Source: JASFJH01 sp050117725 (GTDB lineage: Bacteria; Pseudomonadota; Gammaproteobacteria; AKS1). From it: a stretch of DNA of 25,166 nt. The stretch is taken from NCBI GenBank assembly GCA_050117725.1, contig JASFME010000007.1, positions 1-25,166 on the forward strand. The letters are read 5' to 3'. Every line of letters starts with the position of its first letter. Positions within the stretch are counted from its first letter, which is position 1. The notes below the pieces were generated by a model. That model searched no databases, was not told the origin of the DNA, and was given only the letters and a program-made list of their open reading frames with translations. Of the stretch, positions 6,203 to 13,601 are shown one piece after another. Position numbers and translations under genes: made by a program.

Positions 6203-8221
6203 TCAGGCATGCCAGCCCAGCTGTTGTGCGCGTTCCGCGGCCTGGCGGGGGACGTTCGTAGCGGAAAACTGCGTATGCATGATTTGCACACCGAGCATAT
6301 GGTTGATCACGGCGTCGAGCTGGACCTGCATGGCCACGGGTGTATCTTCCGCTTCGTGCAGATCAAACAGCGCTTTCACGCCCTGTTTGTCGAGCAAGCC
6401 CGAGGCATCCAGCGCTGCGTCGGAGAGATATTCATGGGCCACAGTTTTCATCGCCTGCCATTTTTTCTCATCCGTATGCGCGGGAGGGGCCATAAAGGCA
6501 AATTTTTCCCGTTCATACAGGACCTTCGGCAGAACGCCCTTCATGGCTTCCCGCAACACGTATTTTTCGGTGCGTCCCTTGATGCGCATTGAAGGCGGCA
6601 CGCGCGTGGCAAATTCGGCGAGGTGATGATCGAGAAAAGGCGGACGTGCCTCCATCGAGTTGGCCATGTCGACGCGATCACCGCCCCAGGTCAGGATCTG
6701 TCCCTCAAGCATGGTCTTGATCCAGACATATTGTGCCTTATCGAGGGGATGGCGATTTTCCAGCATATTGGTATCCAGTGTCTCGGCAATGGCCCGGCCC
6801 GGTTCATAGCCACTGATCTGCGCACGCAGATCAGCCTGCATGAGGTTTCCGGCATGGACCGATGCCGCCAGCCAGGGTTGCAGACAGGAGGGGGTGAACC
6901 CTACCAGTGCATCGAGCGCCGGATCATGGGTCTCGTCCTCGGCAAGCATCGAGCCCTTGAACAGCTTGTTGGCCTCGGCCAGCATGGCCTCCCATTCAAC
7001 ACGTTCGGCGGGCGAGAGCATGTCCATACCGTGCAGGAACATGTCGCGGCGAAATGACGGGTAACCGGCGAACAGCTCATCCGAACCTTCCCCCGTGACG
7101 ACAACCTTGTAACCGGCCTCGTTGACATGTCGGCTCATGAGCAACTTGGCAACGCCGAGCGTGTTGTAGATGGTGCGTTCGGTATGCCACACGGTCTCGA
7201 CGAAATTGTCGTACAGGTGGTCTGCCTTGAGCAACATGACGTCCTGATCGGCGCCGACGGATTCCGCCATCTCGCGGGCAATCGGTGTCTCATCGTAAGC
7301 TGCATCATCGAAGCCGATCGTGAAGGCCTTGACCGGGGATTGCTGACTGGCCGCCGACATCCCCAGTATCGAGCACGAATCAATACCGCCAGACAGGTAG
7401 CACGCTACCGGTACATCTGCCTCGAGGCGCAACTGCACGGCCTCAAGAAGGTGATCACGTACGCCATTTATATAAAAGTCTTCGTCATCCCGATCCTGCC
7501 GGGTACGTTCCTCGAGAGTCGGGAAATCCATATCCCAGTAAGGTTCATCACGTATTGTGAACTTGCCGTGATTACGTTCGATAGTCACGACGTGGCCGGG
7601 TTTGACCTGGTGGATATTTTCAAACGCCGTGGTACCAGGGACAATGGTTTGCATGAGCTGGTGGTACAGGCCAGGTGCGCTGAATTGGCGCGGCACGTCG
7701 GGGTGGGCAAACAATACTTTCAATTCCGAGCCGAACACGACCTTGCCATTCACCTCGGTCCAGTACAGCGGCTTAACACCAAATCGATCCCGTACCAGCA
7801 TGAGTCTGTCGTGCTGTCGGTCATACAGCGCAAAGGCAAATTCGCCGCGCAGCTGCGTCAGGGTATCTTCAAGTCCATAACGCGGGTACAGATGCAGGAT
7901 GAGTTCAGAATCACTTTTTGTCCGGAAACGGGCACCGTCGAGAGTCAGGCTCGCGCGCAGGCGCTTGTAGTCATAAAACTCGCCATTATGCGCAAGTAAC
8001 AGATTATCGTCGTGTGACATAAAAGGTTGCCGCGCCCGATTTTCATCAAGGTCAATAATAGATAATCGTGCATGACTGAATCCAATACCACGATCCTTGA
8101 TTACCTTGTAACCAAAACCATCCGGGCCACGGTGATACTGGATTGCTGCCATGTTGACGAGCAATTGCGGGTCGATAGGTTGATCGACCTGTCCGTTGAA
8201 TATCCCGGCTATGCCACACAT
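6203..8221 (-). CDS. Asparagine-synthetase-like glutamine amidotransferase, 672 aa (last gene of the carbamoyl operon)
   Basis: This is a glutamine-hydrolysing, ATP-dependent amide-forming enzyme of the AsnB family. The N-terminal glutaminase begins MCGIAGIF (catalytic C2), with RGPDG at 31-35 and NGEFYD from N79. The C-terminal synthetase domain has the PP-loop SGGIDS at 277-282, GEGSDELFAGY at 377-387, and DMANSMEARPPFLDH further on. E. coli AsnB is about 554 aa. The extra length here is in the linker around 228-255, an insert around 395-470, and a C-terminal tail. The substrate may be aspartate. However, relatives amidate other carboxyls, for example the amidotransferase of N-acetylglutaminylglutamine amide synthesis, and the neighbours suggest a carbamoyl-amino acid. 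AAGGA lies 10 bases before the ATG. It follows the carbamoyltransferase gene by 50 bp on the same strand. Confidence 0.9.
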   Translation of the reverse strand: MCGIAGIFNGQVDQPIDPQLLVNMAAIQYHRGPDGFGYKVIKDRGIGFSHARLSIIDLDENRARQPFMSHDDNLLLAHNGEFYDYKRLRASLTLDGARFRTKSDSELILHLYPRYGLEDTLTQLRGEFAFALYDRQHDRLMLVRDRFGVKPLYWTEVNGKVVFGSELKVLFAHPDVPRQFSAPGLYHQLMQTIVPGTTAFENIHQVKPGHVVTIERNHGKFTIRDEPYWDMDFPTLEERTRQDRDDEDFYINGVRDHLLEAVQLRLEADVPVACYLSGGIDSCSILGMSAASQQSPVKAFTIGFDDAAYDETPIAREMAESVGADQDVMLLKADHLYDNFVETVWHTERTIYNTLGVAKLLMSRHVNEAGYKVVVTGEGSDELFAGYPSFRRDMFLHGMDMLSPAERVEWEAMLAEANKLFKGSMLAEDETHDPALDALVGFTPSCLQPWLAASVHAGNLMQADLRAQISGYEPGRAIAETLDTNMLENRHPLDKAQYVWIKTMLEGQILTWGGDRVDMANSMEARPPFLDHHLAEFATRVPPSMRIKGRTEKYVLREAMKGVLPKVLYEREKFAFMAPPAHTDEKKWQAMKTVAHEYLSDAALDASGLLDKQGVKALFDLHEAEDTPVAMQVQLDAVINHMLGVQIMHTQFSATNVPRQAAERAQQLGWHA

Positions 8222-8271
8222 GATTAAAATCCTTCGCGTAAAAATGATCAGTAATAAGCGATAACTATTGC

Positions 8272-9321
8272 CTAGAAACGCACGATGCTGGACATGAGTG
8301 CCATGCGTGTGAATACTGCGCCCCGTGCCTGGGCGAAGTACCAGTTATGGCTGGTGTCATCAAGATCTTCGGAAAGCTCCTCGCCGCGTGCGAGCGGATG
8401 CAGAATGATAGCGTCTTTTTTCAATGGTGACTGTTTGCTGAGTTTGTATTCGGTGCCCAATTCCTCATAGGTGCTGCCTACCCAGGTAATCGCATTGATA
8501 TACACAATATCGATATCCGGCAGATTGTCATCGAGGTTATTGCTGATACGGATGTCAAGACCGGTTTTTTCCAGTTCCTCGAGTTGCCCTTTGGCAAAGG
8601 GTTCCTTTGAATCACAGATAATAACGACTTCATTTATCGCATTACTGAGTTGGGAAAGGAAAAGCAGCAGACTGCGTACGGTACGCATTCGTCCCGGATT
8701 GCCGATAATGCTGATATTGACCTTGTTGTCATCCGGCACTTCATCAAGCAGCAGTTCAGGTCGCCATTTTGCTATGGCATAAATGTCAGCCAGTGCCTGG
8801 GTCGGGTGTTCATCCATGCCGTTGCCGGCATTGATGATCGGGATGCGTAACACCTCGAGCATTTCGTAAATAGCCTGTTCATTGGAATCGCGTAGCACAA
8901 CGACATCGCCGTAATGGTTCATCATTTCCGCGACGTCCTTGAGTGATTCACCCTTGGCAATACCGGTAGTAGCGGGATCAGTGATGGAGATGACGTCACC
9001 ACCGAGGCGATGCCAGACACTTTCGAATGACAGGCGGGTGCGCGTGCTCGGTTCGTAAAAAGCGTTGATCAGGATCTTGCCGCCCAGCGGGAACTGGCCA
9101 AAAATTTGTTGTGCCTCGAATTTGGCTGCCAGCCGGCAAAGCTGGATCATCTGCTCACGACTGAACTGACGCGCCGAAATGATTGAATGATTGGCCAGCT
9201 CGGCAAGATGCGCAGGTTCTTCCGGGATGAGTTCAATGAGCGATAAAGGCCGTTCAATGCCCTCTGTCCAGTTTTCCGGCACGACACGTTCTTCCAGTTT
9301 GGGGTGTAGTTTGTCTACCAT
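8272..9321 (-). CDS. Aspartate-carbamoyltransferase paralogue of unknown acceptor specificity
   Basis: This 349-aa member of the aspartate/ornithine carbamoyltransferase family transfers the carbamoyl group of carbamoyl phosphate to an amine. The carbamoyl-phosphate site is intact: STRTRLSFE from S92, KGES at 123-126, HPTQ at 172-175, and HPLARGEEL from H308 (HPLPRVDEI in E. coli PyrB). The aspartate-gripping loop of PyrB, which carries R229 and Q231 in RVQKER, aligns here with NAITWVG. Both residues are therefore missing, and the acceptor is probably not aspartate. About 43 extra residues precede the usual start. The C-terminal HNWYFAQARGAVFTRMAL still resembles PyrB. Its ATG overlaps the stop of the preceding 40-aa gene. 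pyrC and other pyrimidine genes are not nearby. Confidence 0.88.
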   Translation of the reverse strand: MVDKLHPKLEERVVPENWTEGIERPLSLIELIPEEPAHLAELANHSIISARQFSREQMIQLCRLAAKFEAQQIFGQFPLGGKILINAFYEPSTRTRLSFESVWHRLGGDVISITDPATTGIAKGESLKDVAEMMNHYGDVVVLRDSNEQAIYEMLEVLRIPIINAGNGMDEHPTQALADIYAIAKWRPELLLDEVPDDNKVNISIIGNPGRMRTVRSLLLFLSQLSNAINEVVIICDSKEPFAKGQLEELEKTGLDIRISNNLDDNLPDIDIVYINAITWVGSTYEELGTEYKLSKQSPLKKDAIILHPLARGEELSEDLDDTSHNWYFAQARGAVFTRMALMSSIVRF

Positions 9322-9437
9322 AATTTTCCGTTTTTCCAGTCCTTGATCCAGAGCAAAACCAGTGTAACAGGAGCAATGATGGTGATCAGTAGCGCGACTG
9401 AAACGATCGTGGCCAGTAAATCGGCTGATATCGTCAT
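9315..9437 (-). CDS. 40-aa single-pass membrane protein, probable symporter small accessory protein
   Basis: A short ORF fills the space between the symporter and carbamoyltransferase genes. It begins MTISADLLATIVSVALLI and ends WIKDWKNGKLW, with one hydrophobic helix (about residues 7-31) and a basic, Trp-rich tail. Its ATG overlaps the symporter TGA (ATGA). Its TAG overlaps the start of the carbamoyltransferase gene (ATGGTAG). Both junctions imply translational coupling, and a chance ORF would be unlikely to fit both. Small hydrophobic proteins encoded directly after sodium:solute symporters are known as symporter small accessory proteins. Size, topology and position fit that class, but I cannot run a profile search. 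Confidence 0.82.
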   Translation of the reverse strand: MTISADLLATIVSVALLITIIAPVTLVLLWIKDWKNGKLW

Positions 9438-10876
9438 GGTGTATTCCCCTGTTTCGCGTGATTGAGTGATGACCAGTCGAATTCAGTGTGGTTCAGCCAG
9501 ACCGAAATCAGTACGGTACTCATTGATACAGCTGCAGAAACCAGTGCCGCAACATAAAAACCGATCGCAAAGTAGGCCCAGATCCCGCTGGCTGCTCCCA
9601 ACACCATTGCCAGCAACGCCCCGCTGGCGTTGGCGCGTTTCCAGTAGAGACCGGCAGCAATCGGCCAGATGGTGCTCGCCACAAAGGCGCCGAGATATTG
9701 CAGAAGGCTGCCCAGCGTCGTGATGCGTGGCAGGCAAATGAGCCAGGTAATGATACCGAGCAGCACGATGATGATTTTTGCCATGCGACGCAGTTGTTCG
9801 TCGCTGGCGCGCGGATTGATATGGCCACGATAGATATCCTGCAGGATCAGATCACTCGTCGCAGCGAGTAACGAATCAAGACTCGAGGCGAGTGATGAGA
9901 ACACGACGATAAAGACGATGACGGCGCCGCTGAAACCGAGAAGTTTTGCCGCCACCATGGGACCAACCATGTCTGCAGCCGGTATGTTAAGGCCGAGTGA
10001 TGGCGCGCCGAGGGCGATAAAGCCGGCAACAATCGGGATCGGTGCCCAGATGATGCCGGCAATCAGGTAGGCCTTGCTGCCAACATCCTCGCGGAAGGCG
10101 AAGGCACGTGACCACCAGACATTGGAATGGAAAATCTCCCCGATGCCGAACAGCAGGTTGTTAAACAGGAACATGATCGCCGCCGGCATGAGTACGTTGA
10201 GCAGTTCCGGCCGTTCAGCAAGGACATTACTGTGCATCCTGTCAAAACCGATCTCGCTGATGGTCAGGATGGCGAGGATGATTACGCCGGCCAGGATCAA
10301 CAGCGTCTGGATAAAATCGGTGCCGATCACGGCACGCAGACCGCCGAGCAGGGTGTAGGTGACGCAGATCACAAGGATGACGGTCATGCCGTACTGGTAG
10401 TCGATACCGGTCAGGGCATGGATCAGGACACCGCCCGCCATACCCAGGCTGATCAACCAGCCGATGGCATAACACATGGAAATCACGAGGAACACGCGCC
10501 AGGTCCACACGCCGTAACGCAAACGCATAAAGTCGCCACTGGTATAACCGTGCGGTACCAGGGTACGAATGCGTTTGACGAGTGGTGCAAACAGGATCAG
10601 ACCGATGCAGCCAAGCGAATAACCCAGCATGCCCCATATACCCAGTTGCAGGGCAAACTGCGGGGCAACCAGGGTCGTGTTGCTCGTCACCCAGGTGGCC
10701 ATGGCTGTGGCAGTGCCCAGTGCCAGGCCAACATTGCGTCCGGCGAGCATGAAATCATCAAGCTGTCTGGCCTTGCGTCCCCAGAACCAGCCCAGCCAGA
10801 TCCACAGCACGCTGAACAGGGCGAGGATGAGCCAGCCGGTTTGGGCATCGAGTATCGCAGACTGAACGTTATTCAT
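9434..10876 (-). CDS. Sodium:solute symporter (SSS family)
   Basis: This 480-aa polytopic inner-membrane transporter has about 13 hydrophobic segments and is probably sodium-driven. Family features include the N-terminal membrane segment followed by RKARQLDDFMLAGRNVG, then TATAMATWVTSNTTLVAP, the GGLRAVIGTDFIQTLLIL motif typical of SSS proteins (about residues 187-204), and SSLASSLDSLLAATSDLILQDIY further on. The substrate cannot be read from sequence. Neighbouring N-carbamoyl hydrolase and cysteine hydrolase genes suggest a ureido compound, an amide or a compatible solute. The gene starts two bases after the hydrolase stop and its own stop overlaps the start of a 40-aa membrane protein gene, so it belongs to one operon with both. 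Confidence 0.93.
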   Translation of the reverse strand: MNNVQSAILDAQTGWLILALFSVLWIWLGWFWGRKARQLDDFMLAGRNVGLALGTATAMATWVTSNTTLVAPQFALQLGIWGMLGYSLGCIGLILFAPLVKRIRTLVPHGYTSGDFMRLRYGVWTWRVFLVISMCYAIGWLISLGMAGGVLIHALTGIDYQYGMTVILVICVTYTLLGGLRAVIGTDFIQTLLILAGVIILAILTISEIGFDRMHSNVLAERPELLNVLMPAAIMFLFNNLLFGIGEIFHSNVWWSRAFAFREDVGSKAYLIAGIIWAPIPIVAGFIALGAPSLGLNIPAADMVGPMVAAKLLGFSGAVIVFIVVFSSLASSLDSLLAATSDLILQDIYRGHINPRASDEQLRRMAKIIIVLLGIITWLICLPRITTLGSLLQYLGAFVASTIWPIAAGLYWKRANASGALLAMVLGAASGIWAYFAIGFYVAALVSAAVSMSTVLISVWLNHTEFDWSSLNHAKQGNTP

Positions 10877-10878
10877 TG

Positions 10879-11622
10879 CTATGTGACCCTTTTAATCTCT
10901 TTTTGGGCCTCTTCAGTTTTCATCACGCGTGCGTAACGGTCCTTGATAGTGGCTATCGTCGCGTTATGCAGTGCCGGTGTGACCGTGGCACAGGCATCGC
11001 TGACTAGCGTGGTATAGAAGCCACGATCACAGGCATCGCGAACCGTGGTCGAGACACATTCATTCGTGTAGACACCACAGACAAACAGGCCGGTTATGCC
11101 GAGATTCCGAAGAATGTATTCAAGATTGGTAGCATTGAATACGCCACTGGCGGTTTTGTTGATAATGATCTCGTCCCCCTTGGGGGCCACCTCGGGCAGG
11201 AACTCGGCTTCCTTCGAACCGGGTGCTGCATGCAGCCCCAGGCGTTTATGGCCGGCGCCGCGATCCCGGCCATCCCGGGTCAATGACATGATCCGCGTAT
11301 GGATAACCTCCAGCCCGGCATCACGGAAACGATCCTGCAGGCGTCGAATATTGGGCAGTACAACATGGTCGAGGCGTTTGAAATAATATTCTTCTGCTTC
11401 TTTTACGTCCCTGGTGCTCTCGAGGTCGGCAAATACGCCATAGCCAGGTGCTGCATCAAGGAATTGCACATCTATGACGAGCAGCGCGGTGTTGTGTGCC
11501 TCGAGCGATTCGGTGACGCCGGGTGCCTCGGAGATAGACTCGCGATATGTTTCCTCGAGCGGGTCTACATGGAGATATTCCTGATCCACATCCTTTAGAT
11601 CGGTTTCTTTTATATCCGTCAC
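10879..11622 (-). CDS. Isochorismatase-fold cysteine hydrolase (amidase)
   Basis: This 247-aa cytoplasmic enzyme belongs to the isochorismatase/nicotinamidase superfamily. The catalytic triad is visible: D51 in LLVIDVQ, K156 in IINKTASGVF, and C189 in VCGVYTNECV, which also contains the expected cis-peptide region. Members hydrolyse amides and ureido bonds, for example nicotinamide, N-carbamoylsarcosine, ureidoacrylate and biuret. A charged N-terminal extension of about 40 residues precedes the fold. It overlaps the M20 hydrolase gene by four bases and is followed after two bases by the symporter gene. In this setting it could remove a terminal amide or a carbamoyl nitrogen from the substrate of the neighbouring hydrolase. 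The exact reaction is unknown. Confidence 0.9.
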   Translation of the reverse strand: MTDIKETDLKDVDQEYLHVDPLEETYRESISEAPGVTESLEAHNTALLVIDVQFLDAAPGYGVFADLESTRDVKEAEEYYFKRLDHVVLPNIRRLQDRFRDAGLEVIHTRIMSLTRDGRDRGAGHKRLGLHAAPGSKEAEFLPEVAPKGDEIIINKTASGVFNATNLEYILRNLGITGLFVCGVYTNECVSTTVRDACDRGFYTTLVSDACATVTPALHNATIATIKDRYARVMKTEEAQKEIKRVT

Positions 11623-12866
11623 AGTTTTTCTCCCCCGGCGATACGATACAGGGTGTTTACCGCGATACTGGCACCTTTTTCGATATCATCCATATCGGTC
11701 CATTCCGCAATCGAGTGACTGCGCCCGTCCTTGCTCGGCACAAAGATCATGCCGGCACGCGTGATACTGGCCATGATCTGCGTATCGTGTGAAGCACCAC
11801 TGGCCATTTGCAGGAACGGGTAACCCAGTGACTTGGCAATATTTTCGATGGTATTGAGAATGCTACTGTCACATTTCACGGGCGCGATCTCACTCAGTAC
11901 CTTGAATTCGAACATAAGCCCGCGGCGGCGCGCGATCGCCGAAAGCGCCTTGCGAAACGCATCGGACAGTTCATCCAGCACGCGTTGCTCGGTATCGCGT
12001 GCCTCGAGTGAGAACTCAACCTTGCCGGGTACGACATTCGCCGCACCAGGAAGCAGTTCTACCTTGCCTATGGTCGCAACGCTGCGCGCGCTGCCGTTTT
12101 CATCAAGAATACGCTGTAACTGGCTGGCAAATTCACTTAGCCCCATGAAGGCATCGTTACGCATGTCCATCGGTGTGGTACCGGCATGATTCGCCGTACC
12201 GATAAGACTGATCTCCCACTTGAACAGGCCGGCAATCGCATCGACATTACCGATACTGATACCCGATTTGTCGAGCAGTGGGCCCTGTTCGATGTGCAGT
12301 TCGAGAAAGGCATGGATGCTGTCCGGCTGGCGTCTGGCATACAGGGCATCAAGCGCATTCAGCCCGACCTGTTGCATGGCCTCTATGAGAGTGATGCCGT
12401 CGAGATCAATGGCGGCATGGATGGATTCCGGGCTGTGCATGCCGGCCATTGCCTGGGAACCGAGCATGCCACCGAAACGGCCTTCTTCATCGGAAAACAC
12501 CACAGCTTCAAGCGGGTACGCAAGCTGGCAGTTTTCTTCCTTGATGCAGCGCAGGCATTCAAGTGCAACCAGCACACCGAGCGCACCATCGAGATGACCG
12601 GCGCCTGGCACGGTATCAAGATGTGATCCCATCATGACCGAGGGGCGTTCTCCATCCCAGTCCAGTCGTGCATGCAGATTGGCCGCGCCGTCCTGGTAAA
12701 ACTCGAGCCCGGCATCGAGCGCGCGTTGTTTGAACCACTCGCGACCCGCCATATCGGCCTCGGTAAAGGCCATGCGGTAAAGCCCGTGATCCGGTTTTCT
12801 GCCGATTTCGGCCAGTGCCTCGATGTCAGCCTGCAGTCTCGCACGGTTAATGGACAGGGTTCGCAT
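11619..12866 (-). CDS. M20-family hydantoinase/carbamoylase-type N-carbamoyl (allantoate-like) amidohydrolase
   Basis: This 415-aa zinc-dependent amidohydrolase belongs to the N-carbamoyl-L-amino acid hydrolase, beta-ureidopropionase and allantoate amidohydrolase family. Metal-site motifs are GSHLDTVPGAGHLDG (H82, D93), FSDEEGRFGGMLGS (E127/E128), ELHIEQGPLLD (H191) and GRSHSIAEWTD (H384). The dimerisation segment GTANHAGTTPMDMRNDA is also typical. These enzymes hydrolyse R-NH-CO-NH2 to the free amine, CO2 and ammonia. Substrate choice within the family cannot be read by eye. It starts eight bases after the FN3-like gene and overlaps the cysteine hydrolase gene by four bases. Placed with a carbamoyltransferase, it suggests a cycle that makes and breaks a carbamoyl-amino acid. 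Confidence 0.93.
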   Translation of the reverse strand: MRTLSINRARLQADIEALAEIGRKPDHGLYRMAFTEADMAGREWFKQRALDAGLEFYQDGAANLHARLDWDGERPSVMMGSHLDTVPGAGHLDGALGVLVALECLRCIKEENCQLAYPLEAVVFSDEEGRFGGMLGSQAMAGMHSPESIHAAIDLDGITLIEAMQQVGLNALDALYARRQPDSIHAFLELHIEQGPLLDKSGISIGNVDAIAGLFKWEISLIGTANHAGTTPMDMRNDAFMGLSEFASQLQRILDENGSARSVATIGKVELLPGAANVVPGKVEFSLEARDTEQRVLDELSDAFRKALSAIARRRGLMFEFKVLSEIAPVKCDSSILNTIENIAKSLGYPFLQMASGASHDTQIMASITRAGMIFVPSKDGRSHSIAEWTDMDDIEKGASIAVNTLYRIAGGEKL

Positions 12867-12874
12867 AGGTTTGC

Positions 12875-13426
12875 TTATTGTCCCTGTCGATTGCCGCGAA
12901 GTATGAGAAGCAACGTGGCTATGAAGACGACGGCACCCACAGTGAAAAATGCGAAAGCATCGCGCAGCGGGTGATGGGCGACCGTGATCTTTAACGTGTT
13001 GCTCGTATTGGCCGGGTTGTACCTGTCACTGACGCGGTAAAAATAGATATTGTCCGGTTTGCCGCTGATGACGGTGGCCGTATCGGAACCGCGGTAGATA
13101 ATCTTCGCTGTGGTGAAATCCTTGTTCGTCGATTCCTGCAGGACGTATTCGCTTATGGCCTGTTGCGCCTGCCAGCGTAACTGGAAATAACCGGCGGTGG
13201 CCATGCTGGTGCTGCTTTCGAGCGTAATGGCTGCTGCATGTGCACTGCCTGTCAGGCATACGGCGAGCAATGCTGTGCTAATCGTGAGGTGGTGGGCGCG
13301 TGAGGCGCGCAGGAGAGGCTGGCTGCACCTTGCACAATGGTGGAACAGTCGCCTGCCGTGGGCAGTAAACCTGCTTGTGGCCTTGAAAATCGTCAAAACG
13401 TTACCGTTAACTCCACTACCCGTCAC
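12875..13426 (-). CDS. FN3-like extracytoplasmic protein with C-terminal membrane anchor; first gene of the carbamoyl operon
   Basis: The mature region starts after a signal-like segment (LTISTALLAVCLTGSAHA). One beta-rich domain follows, with the pattern of a fibronectin type III module (YFQLRWQA, EYVLQEST, IYFYRVSDRY). A single transmembrane helix (FAFFTVGAVVFIATLLLIL) then ends in a short basic tail, so the domain faces the periplasm. The start is uncertain: the longest frame begins with ATG at 13510, but that N-terminus looks non-coding and lacks a Shine-Dalgarno. I chose GTG at 13424-13426, preceded by AGAGGG. Even this leaves a long region before the signal segment. The M20 hydrolase gene follows after eight bases. 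The function is unknown. Confidence 0.7.
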   Translation of the reverse strand: MTGSGVNGNVLTIFKATSRFTAHGRRLFHHCARCSQPLLRASRAHHLTISTALLAVCLTGSAHAAAITLESSTSMATAGYFQLRWQAQQAISEYVLQESTNKDFTTAKIIYRGSDTATVISGKPDNIYFYRVSDRYNPANTSNTLKITVAHHPLRDAFAFFTVGAVVFIATLLLILRGNRQGQ

Positions 13427-13572
13427 GATGCACCCTCTACCCAAGTTACTCAATACAGTGGAGCTGTTTGAATATCCGAATATACTGCCATATCGGGCCG
13501 GCAATTTCATGGCAAGTACCGTCTTGTCAGCGCAACAGATAATGACGCCAGAAAAAAATGCTTTTCTGACAC

Positions 13573-13601
13573 GAAAAAGCCCCCTTGCGGAGGCTTTCTC
13601 A
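13573..13601 (-). terminator. Hairpin with GCAA tetraloop and U-tract just upstream of the carbamoyl operon
   Basis: On the minus strand a 9-bp stem (AAAGCCTCC pairing with GGGGGCTTT, one G-T pair) is closed by a GCAA tetraloop and followed by a short T run. No minus-strand gene lies between it and the HtrA gene. It is therefore either a terminator protecting the operon from upstream transcription or an attenuator in the operon's own leader. A second hairpin (CTGCCCC...GGGGCAG, about 13635-13659) lies upstream of it. Confidence 0.6.

Noticed and set aside
7127..7999. 290-codon plus-strand open frame opposite the AsnB-like gene
   Set aside because: It is an antisense shadow of the conserved synthetase domains, with no plausible start signal or motif.
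8272..9321. Assignment of the carbamoyltransferase as the housekeeping PyrB
   Set aside because: Aspartate-binding residues of the 230s loop are missing and no pyrimidine genes are adjacent.
10127..10936. 269-codon plus-strand open frame opposite the symporter gene
   Set aside because: Its polar, His/Gln-rich translation is what the complement of a membrane protein gene gives. The symporter is certain.
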